Source of the DNA: Oceanicaulis sp. BBD 1991-10
GTDB lineage: Bacteria > Pseudomonadota > Alphaproteobacteria > Caulobacterales > Maricaulaceae
Assembly: GCA_001657295.1 (NCBI GenBank)
Contig: LYSW01000024.1
Location: forward strand, 37,886-77,006
Direction of reading: 5' to 3'
Length of the DNA stretch: 39,121 nt
Shown: positions 1 to 7,355 of the stretch, one piece after another
Position numbering within the stretch: position 1 is the first letter of the stretch
Layout: each line of letters begins with the position of its first letter
Translations under genes and position numbers: made by a program
Notes under the pieces: model-generated
What the model was told of the DNA's origin: nothing
Databases searched by the model: none
The model's input: the letters and a program-made list of their open reading frames with translations, nothing else

Positions 1-446
1 TCTCCTACCTCAAGGATCTGGGTCCGGAGCCCACCGGCAATCAGTTTTCCGGCGCCCATCTGGCGGAAGCGTTCGCGGGCCGGCGCAGCCCCGTGAAGGC
101 GGGCCTGCTTGATCAGTCCGTCGTGGCGGGGCTGGGCAATATCTATGTTTGTGAAGCGCTGTGGCGGGCGCGGGTGTCGCCGAAGCGGCTGTGCGCCAAT
201 GCCGGGCCGGAACGCGCGGAGCGGATCGCCGTCGCTTCCCGGCAGGTGATTGAAGAGGCGATCGAGGCCGGCGGATCGACCTTGCGCGATTACGCCGCCG
301 CCGACGGCGCCATGGGCTATTTCCAGCATCGCTTTGATGCCTATGGCCGCGAGGGCGAAGCTTGCCGGCGTTGCGACGGCGGCGTCATAAAGCGGACCGT
401 GCAATCGAACCGCTCAACCTTTTATTGTCCCAAATGTCAGCGCTGA
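1..446 (+). CDS. mutM: Formamidopyrimidine-DNA glycosylase (MutM/Fpg), C-terminal part
   Basis: Partial gene: the start lies before the window and the first complete codon is at position 3. The visible 147 residues carry the MutM helix-two-turn-helix region, with the run [20 protein letters not shown] followed by [11 protein letters not shown]. They end with the Fpg zinc finger CRRC-X16-CPKC at the extreme C-terminus. MutM excises oxidised purines such as 8-oxoguanine and nicks the abasic site. The catalytic N-terminal proline lies outside the window. Its place upstream of rpsT and dnaA matches the order I know from Caulobacter relatives. I see no hairpin terminator behind the stop codon. Confidence 0.95.
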   Translation, partial: SYLKDLGPEPTGNQFSGAHLAEAFAGRRSPVKAGLLDQSVVAGLGNIYVCEALWRARVSPKRLCANAGPERAERIAVASRQVIEEAIEAGGSTLRDYAAADGAMGYFQHRFDAYGREGEACRRCDGGVIKRTVQSNRSTFYCPKCQR

Positions 447-504
447 CTGCTCGGACATGTCTGGTGTAGGTGATTTATGAAAGTTTGGACATATTTTTTT
501 GTTT

Positions 505-522
505 GTTGTGTACATACAACAT
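505..522. promoter_or_regulatory. Operator-like dyad TGTTGT-N6-ACAACA
   Basis: This is a perfect 6+6 bp inverted repeat with a 6-nt centre (GTACAT), inside a clearly AT-richer stretch at about 488-540 between mutM and the GumN-like gene. A GATATAT stretch at 531-537 could serve as a -10 element. The size and symmetry suit a dimeric repressor site; the regulator is unknown. The rest of the 192-nt gap shows nothing else I can name. Confidence 0.4.
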
Positions 523-638
523 TTCTTCCGATATATCCCACGCATCGGATGGACGGCTCCGCCGCAATCCGGCCCAGATGAACTGCATGTGATGGGGCGA
601 AGCGCAACTCGCTCCGAAGAAGAGGAAGGATACGACTT

Positions 639-1568
639 ATGATCAAAAAGCTGCTCAAGGGTGCGGCGAGTTTTGTCGGCGGCGTCGGCTGCGGCGTGGT
701 GCTCGCTTCGGCGGCGGCCGCCCAGACCGATTATGCGGCGATTGAGTCCGACCCGGCCATCTGGACGGTCTCGGATGACGACTCCACCGTTTACATCTTC
801 GGCACGGTCCACATTCTCCCGCCGGAGCTGGATTGGCGCAGCGAAGCGGTCGACGCGGCCCTCGCCGACGCCGAGATCGTCTATTTTGAAGCCGACGTGT
901 TGTCGCCTGACGCTCAGGCGCAAACGCAGGTTTTGATCCCGCAACTCGGTCTGAACGCAGCGGGCGTGACGCTGAGCAGCCTGATCAGCGAGGAGGCCAA
1001 GGGCCATATCGCCACCATCGCCGGCAATCTCGGCGCGCCCGCCGAAGTGCTGCAAACGCAAATGGACCCGCTTCAGCCCTGGCTCGCCAGCCTGACCCTG
1101 GCGGTGCTGCAGATCCAGGCAAGCGGCTACGATCCTGAATCCGGCGTCGAACAACAGCTCACGACCGCAGCGCAGGACGCCGGCAAGCAGTTCGGCTATT
1201 TTGAAACCATCGAGGAGCAGCTGCGCTTCTTCGCCGACATGCCGCTCGAAGTGCAAATCGCTGACTTTGAAGTGGGCGTGCGCCAGATGGTCGAGGAGCC
1301 CGAGCTGCTGACGGAAATGGTTCAGGCCTGGGCGGCCGGCGACATGGCCGCGCTGGATCAGATTTTCAACGACGCCATGCGCGACAGCTCGCCGGAATTG
1401 TTCCAGCGTCTGATCGTGGACCGCAACATCGCCTGGATCCCACAGATTGAATCAGCGCTGGAAGGCTCTGACGACGCGCTGATCGCGGTCGGCGCCGGCC
1501 ACCTGCCGGGCGAAGCGGGCGTGATCGCGCTCCTGGAGGCGGAGGGCTATACGGTCACGCGCCAATAG
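639..1568 (+). CDS. TraB/GumN family protein, exported
   Basis: A 309-residue protein that starts at ATG 639 behind the Shine-Dalgarno AGGAAGGA (about 623-630). The N-terminus is a signal peptide: MIKKLLK, then a hydrophobic Ala/Gly/Val stretch ending ASAAAA near residue 28. It has the two GxxH motifs of the TraB/GumN (Tiki-like) superfamily: GTVH at residues 55-58 ([13 protein letters not shown]) and GAGH near the C-terminus ([20 protein letters not shown]). Tiki-type members are metal-dependent proteases; bacterial GumN-like members mostly have no tested function. It stands alone between mutM and the enoyl-CoA hydratase and may answer to the dyad at 505-522. Export to the periplasm is inferred from the signal peptide. 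Confidence 0.85.
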   Translation: MIKKLLKGAASFVGGVGCGVVLASAAAAQTDYAAIESDPAIWTVSDDDSTVYIFGTVHILPPELDWRSEAVDAALADAEIVYFEADVLSPDAQAQTQVLIPQLGLNAAGVTLSSLISEEAKGHIATIAGNLGAPAEVLQTQMDPLQPWLASLTLAVLQIQASGYDPESGVEQQLTTAAQDAGKQFGYFETIEEQLRFFADMPLEVQIADFEVGVRQMVEEPELLTEMVQAWAAGDMAALDQIFNDAMRDSSPELFQRLIVDRNIAWIPQIESALEGSDDALIAVGAGHLPGEAGVIALLEAEGYTVTRQ

Positions 1569-1719
1569 CGCCTCATCTGTCGCCGGCAGGCCACATCCTG
1601 CCCCACGGCCCGCGCCGGGTGTCGACCCCGGCGCGGGCTTCGTGTATTCCAGCGCGCGTTTGCCGGATCAGCGCCGCAATTGGCGCTGTCAGCCGCATAT
1701 CGCTGCCAGGGAGGGCCGG

Positions 1720-2496
1720 ATGGCCTACAACACGATCCAGACCAAGACCGAAGGGCGCGTCGGCGTCATTACGCTCGACCGGCCTTCTGCGCTGAACGCG
1801 CTGTGCGACGAGCTCACCACCGAGCTTGCGGACGCCCTGGCGGGCTTTGAGCGCGATGAGGAGATTGGCTGTGTCGTGCTCACCGGCTCGGCCAAGGCGT
1901 TCGCGGCCGGCGCCGACATCAAGGAATTGCAGGGCAAGGATTTCATCTCGCTCTATAAGCACGACCCCTTTGCGGAAACTTGGGAAAGCGTGGCGCGATT
2001 TAGAAAGCCGATCATCGCCGCCGTCTCTGGTTATGCGCTGGGCGGCGGGTGCGAGATCGCGATGATGTGCGATTTCATCATCGCCACCGAAACCGCCAAA
2101 TTCGGTCAGCCGGAGATCAATCTCGGCGTCATGCCCGGCGCCGGCGGAACGCAGCGCCTGCCGCGCGCGGTGGGCAAGGCGAAAGCCATGGACATGTGCC
2201 TGACCGGCCGCATGATGCCGGCCGAGGAAGCGGAACGCGCCGGGCTGGTCAGCCGCATCGTGCCGGCGGACGATCTCATCGACGTCGCCATGGAGGCGGC
2301 TGAGACCATCGCGTCGAAATCCTTGCCGATCGCCATGATGACCAAGGAGGCCGTCAACATGGCTTTTGAGATGGGTCTCGCCGAGGGCGTGCGTTTCGAG
2401 CGCCGGGTCTTCCAGTCCCAGTTCGCCACCGAAGATCAGACCGAGGGCATGGCGGCGTTCGCCGACAAGCGCGCGGCCCACTTCAAACACCGCTAG
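1720..2496 (+). CDS. Enoyl-CoA hydratase (crotonase family)
   Basis: 258 residues from ATG 1720, chosen because AGGGAGGG lies just upstream (about 1708-1715). The frame is open upstream to 1642, but that part has no conserved sequence. The crotonase fold is clear: oxyanion-hole motif AAGADIKEL (residues 62-70), [15 protein letters not shown], and [20 protein letters not shown]. Glu112 and Glu132 lie 20 residues apart, as do the two catalytic glutamates of rat mitochondrial enoyl-CoA hydratase (144 and 164). It should hydrate trans-2-enoyl-CoA to 3-hydroxyacyl-CoA in fatty-acid oxidation, in the cytoplasm. This gene also precedes rpsT-dnaA in Caulobacter relatives, so its location is syntenic rather than metabolic. 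Confidence 0.92.
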   Translation: MAYNTIQTKTEGRVGVITLDRPSALNALCDELTTELADALAGFERDEEIGCVVLTGSAKAFAAGADIKELQGKDFISLYKHDPFAETWESVARFRKPIIAAVSGYALGGGCEIAMMCDFIIATETAKFGQPEINLGVMPGAGGTQRLPRAVGKAKAMDMCLTGRMMPAEEAERAGLVSRIVPADDLIDVAMEAAETIASKSLPIAMMTKEAVNMAFEMGLAEGVRFERRVFQSQFATEDQTEGMAAFADKRAAHFKHR

Positions 2497-2515
2497 GCGC
2501 GGTGACTCCATGCGG

Positions 2516-2544
2516 TTGACGGGGCGAAGCGTGCCCGCTATACG
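2516..2544 (+). promoter_or_regulatory. Sigma-70 promoter of rpsT
   Basis: TTGACG (2516-2521) and TATACG (2539-2544) are separated by exactly 17 nt, a near-consensus housekeeping promoter. It predicts transcription starting near 2551 and a leader of about 65 nt before the rpsT ATG at 2617. It begins only 20 nt after the hydratase stop codon. Confidence 0.8.
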
Positions 2545-2616
2545 CCGCGCCTCATGTTTTTCCTGCAGCTGCGCGGCGATACGCGCGCTGCGTCACTGAC
2601 GGTTCGGACGGATTTC

Positions 2617-2886
2617 ATGGCGAACACTCGCTCGGCGAAGAAAATGGCGCGCAAGATCGAGCGCCGTACGGCGCTCAACAAGGCGCGTCGCACCCGCATG
2701 CGCACTTTCGTGAAGAAGCTTCACGCAGCGGTCGAGGCGGGCGACCAGGACGAGGCCCGCACCGCGCTCCGCACGGCCGAGTCCGAAGTGATGAAAGCGG
2801 TCTCCGCGGGCATCATTCACAAGAATACCGGCTCGCGCACCGTTTCGCGCCTCGCGGCACGCGTCAAGTCGATGACGGCCAAGTAA
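2617..2886 (+). CDS. rpsT: 30S ribosomal protein S20
   Basis: 89 residues from ATG 2617. The start [17 protein letters not shown] and the body [22 protein letters not shown]...[22 protein letters not shown] are typical of S20, a basic three-helix protein that binds 16S rRNA early in small-subunit assembly. The length is normal for the family. The frame is open upstream, but the conserved start, the promoter at 2516-2544 and the lack of conservation upstream fix this start. It is monocistronic: its own promoter precedes it and a strong intrinsic terminator follows within 30 nt. Confidence 0.98.
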   Translation: MANTRSAKKMARKIERRTALNKARRTRMRTFVKKLHAAVEAGDQDEARTALRTAESEVMKAVSAGIIHKNTGSRTVSRLAARVKSMTAK

Positions 2887-2915
2887 AATTCCGTCCCATC
2901 GCGGATCAAAAGCCC

Positions 2916-2948
2916 AAACGCCCGCAGCGCCGCTGCGGGCGTTTTTTT
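2916..2948 (+). terminator. Rho-independent terminator of rpsT
   Basis: A 13-bp stem (2916-2928 with 2932-2944; core ACGCCCGCAGC) with a 3-nt loop is followed by an unbroken T-tract at 2942-2948. It lies 30 nt past the rpsT stop codon, so it separates rpsT from dnaA. Confidence 0.9.
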
Positions 2949-3138
2949 CTGTGCGCTGCAGCGTGCGCCACCCGCCAGAATATTCAACAATGCAAGGGCT
3001 GGGCAGCAGTTCTGTGACAGCGCGCCGCAGTCTGGCCACCCCCCATTTTTTCCGCGTCTGCAAGTGCGAAATTCATCGAAATTTTTTTTCTCCGCGCAAA
3101 CGCCGATGCCGCTTACGGAATTGATGGTGTCAAGGTCA

Positions 3139-3174
3139 GAATCGACCCGAAAGCGTGGTTAATGGAGTTGATTC
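3139..3174. promoter_or_regulatory. Two GANTC (CcrM-type) sites upstream of dnaA
   Basis: GAATC at 3139-3143 and GATTC at 3170-3174 are the only GANTC sequences I find in the 447-nt region between the rpsT terminator and the dnaA start (2949-3395). CcrM methylates GANTC in alphaproteobacteria, and methylation of sites in the dnaA promoter affects dnaA expression in Caulobacter crescentus. I could not place a convincing -35/-10 pair, nor consensus DnaA boxes, in this region. Confidence 0.5.
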
Positions 3175-3303
3175 GCCCGCCGCTCCAGCTAACCTGTCCT
3201 TCTCGAAGTTAGTCATCCCAATACGGATCAAAGACGACACCGGGCCAGGTGGGTATTGCGTGCGCCCGGGGAGGGAGACTTGCGCCAAAAATCAGAAGCC
3301 AGA

Positions 3304-3322
3304 CCACGGAAGAATACCGTGG
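3304..3322 (+). repeat. Small hairpin in the dnaA leader
   Basis: A perfect 6-bp inverted repeat, CCACGG and CCGTGG, with a 7-nt AT-rich loop, 74 nt before the dnaA start. It would fold in the 5' leader of the dnaA mRNA if transcription starts upstream. It has no T-tract, so it is not a terminator. Confidence 0.4.
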
Positions 3323-3395
3323 CCGAACGAGATGGGTTGGGGTTGAAATGGGGAATTCGCAATTCGCTTTTTCGCCTCGTCGTGGCGGTGAGAGC

Positions 3396-4790
3396 ATGAC
3401 GGGCGAAGATCATGTGGTTGCTATCTGGCGCAATGTGCGTGCGCGCCTCCGTGAAGAATATGGCCCGACCATATATGCGGGTGAAATCGCGCGTCTGCGC
3501 GTGACCGAGACGGCGGATGGCCGTGTATGCGTCGTGTGTCCGAATGCGTTCAGCCGGGCCTGGGTGGAAGACAATCTCGGCGTCCGCCTGCGCGCCCTCT
3601 GGGCGGCCGCCGACGACGCCGTGCGCGAGATTGCGGTCGTCACCGAGTCCGAGGCTGCGCGGCCTGTTCGCGCCGCCGCGCTGACGTCGGCCGGCGCGGC
3701 GCCGGTTCTTGAGGCCGCTGAGTCCCTTGATGGGGACGTCCGGATGAATGGCGTTTCAGAGCCTCGCGAGACCCGCTTCACGTTCGACACCTTCATGGTC
3801 GGCTCGGCCAATATTATGGCGTCGACGGCCGCCAAGGCTGTGGCGAATTCCAGCTCACCGCCCTTTAATCCGGTGTTTTTCCATGGGGATTATGGCGTCG
3901 GCAAAACCCATCTCCTGACCGCCATCGCCCATGCCGTCGGTCTGGGCCAGTCCAAGCGCAAGGCGCTGTATCTGACCGCCGAGGAATTCCTCAACGGTTT
4001 TCAGTCCGCGCTGCGTAATCGGGATGTGCGGCCGTTTAAAGAGCTTGTGCGCGATTGCGACGTATTGCTGATCGACGACGTGCATTTCCTGGCGGGCAAG
4101 CAAGCCACCGAGCAGGAGTTTCTGCAGACCATCAATGCGCTCGTCGCTGCGGACAAGCAGGTGGTTCTGGCCTCCTGCGGCGCCCCCTCGGAGCTGCAAG
4201 TCGCCGATCGGCGTCTGCGCGACATCCTGTCAGGCGGATTTGTCTGCCCGCTGCAGGGCCCGGACCTGGACCTGCGCCGGAAGATCATCGACTGCAAGAT
4301 TGCGCAGGCGCGCACGCTTTGCCCGACGCTTGACGTGCCCGAGATGGTTCGCGATTTTCTGGCGGCGCGCGTCACCAGCTCGGCGCGCGAGCTGGAAGGC
4401 GTGTTGAACAACATCATCGTGCGCACGGCGTTGATGGATCGCCCGGTGACCATCGACTCGGTTGAGGAGGCGCTTGGCGAGCTTCCCGTGAAGTCGGAAA
4501 AGCGCGTCACGGTGGACGATATCCAAAAGGCGGTCGCCGCCTATTTCGACATCACGGTGGATGATCTGCATTCCAAGCGCCGGACCAAGACCGTGGTGCG
4601 ACCGCGTCACATCGCCATGTATCTGGCCAAGACGCTGACCACGCGTTCGCTGCCGGATATCGGGCGCCGCTTCGGCGGGCGGGACCACTCCACGGTGATC
4701 CATGCAGTGAACAAGATCGCGGACCAGCTCCCCTCTGACGGCGTCCTTTCGGACGATGTAGAGGCGCTTCGTCGTCGGCTGCGCGACTGA
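3396..4790 (+). CDS. dnaA: Chromosomal replication initiator DnaA
   Basis: 464 residues from ATG 3396, preceded by GGCGGTGAG. An in-frame ATG at 3348 would add 16 residues. Domain I is at about 5-85 (IWRNVRARLREEYG...WVEDNLGVRLRALW), with a short domain II. Domain III (AAA+) has Walker A GDYGVGKT (164-171) and Walker B LLIDD (about 224-228). Domain IV has the signature FGGRDHSTVIHAVNKI near residue 425, which binds DnaA boxes. The region that should hold the arginine finger (E. coli R285, in SRF) reads DRRLRDILSGGF, with Ile277 at the equivalent place by my alignment. DnaA-ATP opens the origin; the dnaN and recF genes follow. A terminator directly follows the gene. Confidence 0.97.
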   Translation: MTGEDHVVAIWRNVRARLREEYGPTIYAGEIARLRVTETADGRVCVVCPNAFSRAWVEDNLGVRLRALWAAADDAVREIAVVTESEAARPVRAAALTSAGAAPVLEAAESLDGDVRMNGVSEPRETRFTFDTFMVGSANIMASTAAKAVANSSSPPFNPVFFHGDYGVGKTHLLTAIAHAVGLGQSKRKALYLTAEEFLNGFQSALRNRDVRPFKELVRDCDVLLIDDVHFLAGKQATEQEFLQTINALVAADKQVVLASCGAPSELQVADRRLRDILSGGFVCPLQGPDLDLRRKIIDCKIAQARTLCPTLDVPEMVRDFLAARVTSSARELEGVLNNIIVRTALMDRPVTIDSVEEALGELPVKSEKRVTVDDIQKAVAAYFDITVDDLHSKRRTKTVVRPRHIAMYLAKTLTTRSLPDIGRRFGGRDHSTVIHAVNKIADQLPSDGVLSDDVEALRRRLRD

Positions 4791-4811
4791 TAGAAACGCC
4801 GGTTCCGCAGG

Positions 4812-4850
4812 AACGGCCGCAAGAGACCTCTTCTTGCGGCCGTTTCTTTT
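4812..4850 (+). terminator. Rho-independent terminator of dnaA
   Basis: A 13-bp stem (4812-4824 with 4832-4844; arm AACGGCCGCAAGA), a 7-nt loop and a TTTCTTTT tail, 21 nt past the dnaA stop codon. It makes dnaA largely independent of dnaN, which must then have its own promoter in the remaining gap of about 75 nt. Confidence 0.85.
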
Positions 4851-4926
4851 GGTTTATGGTGCGCTCCCCAGATCCTCGCGGCGATTCTCTTTTTCCTGAG
4901 ACGCCGGCATTCGGCAGAGGCGACAG

Positions 4927-6045
4927 ATGAAGCTGACCATCGAGCGCGGCGCGCTCTTGAAAGCCCTCGGACATGTTCAGGCCGTCGTTGAGCGGCGCAA
5001 CACGATCCCGATCCTGTCCAATGTATTGATCCGGGCCAAGGACGGCTTTGCGCGTTTGACCGCCACAGATCTCGATATGGAGATCGTGGAGGAGACCGAA
5101 GCCGAGATCACGCGCGACGGTGACGTCACGGCGCCGGCGCACACGCTCTATGAGATTGCGCGAAAGCTGCCTGAAGGCAGTCAAGTGACCCTGGAGCAGG
5201 GCGGGGATGATCCGCGCCTGGCGCTGTCGGCGGGGCGCTCGCGCTTCAACCTGCCAGTGCTGCCGGCCGGAGATTTCCCGGTCATGCCCAGCGAAGATCT
5301 CGAGATCAGTTTCACCGCCCCGGCCAGCGAGATCGCCCGGTTGATCGACAAGACCCGGTTCGCGGTCTCCACTGAAGAAACCCGCTATTATCTCAATGGC
5401 ATTCACCTGCATGCCGCGGACCGTGACGGCCGGCGCACCTTGCGCGCCGTGGCCACGGACGGCCACCGACTGGCGCTCGCGGAGACCGATCTTCCGGACG
5501 GCGCCGCCGCCATGCCGGCGGTGATCGTGCCGCGCAAGCCGATCCAGGAATTGCGCCGCTTGCTCGAGGATCTGGACGGCGATGTGAACATATCGGTGTC
5601 CGAGGGCAAAATTCGCTTCCAGCTCGGCGCTGCGGTGCTGACCTCGAAACTGATCGACGGCACTTTCCCGGACTATGAACGGGTCATCCCGCGCGGCAAT
5701 GACAAGACGCTCCGCATCGATCGCGCGCCGTTTGCGCAGGCGGTGGACCGCGTCGCGACGATCTCTCAGGAAAAATCGCGCTCGGTGAAGCTCGCCCTGT
5801 CCGACGGACAGCTCCAGCTGACCGTCAACAATCCGGAAAGCGGCGCGGCCAGCGAAGAGCTCGCGGCCGACTACAGCTCGGACGACATGGCGATCGGGTT
5901 CAACGCCCGCTATCTGCTGGACGTCGCCGGCCAGATTGAAGGCGACGAGGCAGTGTTCGAGTTCGCCGATTCCGGCTCTCCGACCCGTGTGACCGACAGC
6001 GGCGATCCAGATGCGGAATATGTCCTGATGCCGCTGCGCGTGTGA
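4927..6045 (+). CDS. dnaN: DNA polymerase III beta sliding clamp
   Basis: 372 residues, the normal clamp length, from ATG 4927 behind an AGAGG-type ribosome site. It opens MKLTIERGALLKALGHVQAVVERRNTIPILSNVLI and ends EYVLMPLRV, both typical of the family. Three repeated clamp folds are expected; the middle one includes RYYLNGIHLH...LRAVATDGHRLA. As a dimer it encircles DNA and tethers DNA polymerase III and many other partners. The TGA stop overlaps the GTG start of recF, so the two are translationally coupled. Confidence 0.98.
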   Translation: MKLTIERGALLKALGHVQAVVERRNTIPILSNVLIRAKDGFARLTATDLDMEIVEETEAEITRDGDVTAPAHTLYEIARKLPEGSQVTLEQGGDDPRLALSAGRSRFNLPVLPAGDFPVMPSEDLEISFTAPASEIARLIDKTRFAVSTEETRYYLNGIHLHAADRDGRRTLRAVATDGHRLALAETDLPDGAAAMPAVIVPRKPIQELRRLLEDLDGDVNISVSEGKIRFQLGAAVLTSKLIDGTFPDYERVIPRGNDKTLRIDRAPFAQAVDRVATISQEKSRSVKLALSDGQLQLTVNNPESGAASEELAADYSSDDMAIGFNARYLLDVAGQIEGDEAVFEFADSGSPTRVTDSGDPDAEYVLMPLRV

Positions 6046-7220
6046 GCGCGCAGGCCGCACATCCCGCCCCGCGAATTGCGCCAGGTGTCGTCCGCCTCAA
6101 GCTCACCGGGTTTCGCAATTACGCCCATCTCGATTTGACGCTGGACACGCGCCCGGTGGCGCTTTTCGGGCCCAATGGAGCCGGCAAGACCAATCTGGTC
6201 GAAGCGGTCAGCTTTCTCGGCCCCGGCCGCGGCGTGCGCGCTGCCTCGACCGAGGCGGTCCGCCGCCGGGTCGGGCAGGACTTGGATCCGCTCTGGGCGG
6301 TGTATGCCGAAGCGATGACGCTGGAAGGCCGGGTGAGCCTGGCGACCGGCTCCGACCCCGCCGCGCCAAACCGCCGGCGCACGCGCCTGGACGGCGCAGC
6401 GACCACGCAAACCGCACTCGCCCGAATCTTCCCGATGATGTGGCTGACCCCACGCGAGGACCGCTTATGGGCCGGGCCGCGGTCGGACCGTATGCGCTTT
6501 TTCGACCGGCTTGTGCTGACGGGAACGCCGGATCACGGCGCCCAGGCGAGCGGTTATGAGAAGGCCCAGCGTGAGCGTCAACGGCTGTTGGACCGACAGA
6601 TGGAGGGTGAGCGCGTTGATCCAGACTGGCTGACGGCCCTTGAAGCGGAGATGGCTGCGCGCGGCGTCGCGTTGGCTGTCGCGCGGGTCGACGCGCTTGC
6701 ACGTTTGCAGGCCGAGATCGACACCCGGCCGGATACGGCATTTCCGAAAGCGGATTTGGCGCTGGAGGGGATTTTGGAAGCCCGGATTGCGGGCGGCGAC
6801 GGCGCCGGCGCCGCCGAGGACGCCTTTGTCGACGCGTTGGCGACAGCGCGCTCACGCGACGCGGCGGCGGGGCGCGCGCTGACCGGTCCGCATCGCACCG
6901 AGCTGGCGGCCCGCCACCGCGAAAAGGCCCAGGCCGCCGCCGATTGCTCGACCGGCGAGCAGAAGGCCCTGGTGCTGGGTCTGGCGCTTGCTCAGGCCGC
7001 GGCGATCAAGCGGGTGCGGGGCGCAGCGCCGGTGCTGATTCTGGATGAGGCTTGTGCGCATCTGGACGCGGACCGGCGCGAAGGCTTGGCCGAAGCCCTG
7101 CTCGATCTGGGCGCCCAGGCCTGGCTCACGGGCGTTGAAGCGCGTTTGTTCGAGGCGTTTGAATCCGGGGTCCAGCGCATCGAGGTCGTAGACGGCGAGG
7201 CGGCGCCGGTCGAGATTTAA
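6042..7220 (+). CDS. recF: DNA replication and repair protein RecF
   Basis: 392 residues from GTG 6042, which overlaps the dnaN stop by 4 nt. It is an SMC-like ABC-type ATPase: RLKLTGFRNYAHLDL near the start, Walker A GPNGAGKT (43-50), signature STGEQKALVLGLALAQA, and Walker B with D-loop VLILDEACAHLD. RecF, with RecO and RecR, loads RecA at gapped DNA. The length is slightly above the usual 360-380 because of Ala-rich stretches in the middle. In many bacteria gyrB follows; here recF is the last gene of the cluster and an unrelated lipoprotein gene follows after 135 nt. Confidence 0.96.
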   Translation: MSAQAAHPAPRIAPGVVRLKLTGFRNYAHLDLTLDTRPVALFGPNGAGKTNLVEAVSFLGPGRGVRAASTEAVRRRVGQDLDPLWAVYAEAMTLEGRVSLATGSDPAAPNRRRTRLDGAATTQTALARIFPMMWLTPREDRLWAGPRSDRMRFFDRLVLTGTPDHGAQASGYEKAQRERQRLLDRQMEGERVDPDWLTALEAEMAARGVALAVARVDALARLQAEIDTRPDTAFPKADLALEGILEARIAGGDGAGAAEDAFVDALATARSRDAAAGRALTGPHRTELAARHREKAQAAADCSTGEQKALVLGLALAQAAAIKRVRGAAPVLILDEACAHLDADRREGLAEALLDLGAQAWLTGVEARLFEAFESGVQRIEVVDGEAAPVEI

Positions 7221-7264
7221 GATCCGGCCGTCCCATCTTTAATCGCCCTTGGGGATATCCCTTC

Positions 7265-7327
7265 GTCTGAGGCCGCCATAAACTCGTCTCAGACTGGCGG
7301 TATCGCGTCTTTATTCGCGATTGCCGC
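7265..7327 (+). repeat. Overlapping, mutually exclusive hairpins between recF and the lipoprotein gene
   Basis: GTCTGAG (7265-7271) pairs with CTCAGAC (7288-7294). CCGCCA (7273-7278) pairs with TGGCGG (7295-7300). ATCGCG (7302-7307) pairs with CGCGAT (7316-7321), and can be extended by GCGG (7297-7300) with CCGC (7324-7327). The arms interleave, so not all can form together. The block ends 28 nt before the ATG at 7356. There is no T-tract typical of a terminator. Confidence 0.4.
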
Positions 7328-7355
7328 AGCCCTACCGACCAGTGAGCGAGCCATC

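Noticed and set aside
3161-3174. CtrA-like site (TTAA-N-TTGA) upstream of dnaA
   Set aside because: The spacer is 5 nt instead of the usual 7 and the second half-site is not TTAA.
2949-3395. Chromosome origin upstream of dnaA
   Set aside because: I found no consensus DnaA boxes (TTATNCACA) and no AT-rich unwinding region; in many alphaproteobacteria the origin is elsewhere, near hemE or parAB.
4552-6060. 502-codon antisense frame across dnaA and dnaN
   Set aside because: It runs across two strongly conserved genes and a terminator; the translation is Arg/His-rich shadow sequence.
7265-7300. H-type pseudoknot
   Set aside because: The connecting loop between the second arm of stem 1 and the second arm of stem 2 has zero bases, which would not span a 7-bp stem; alternative hairpins are more likely.
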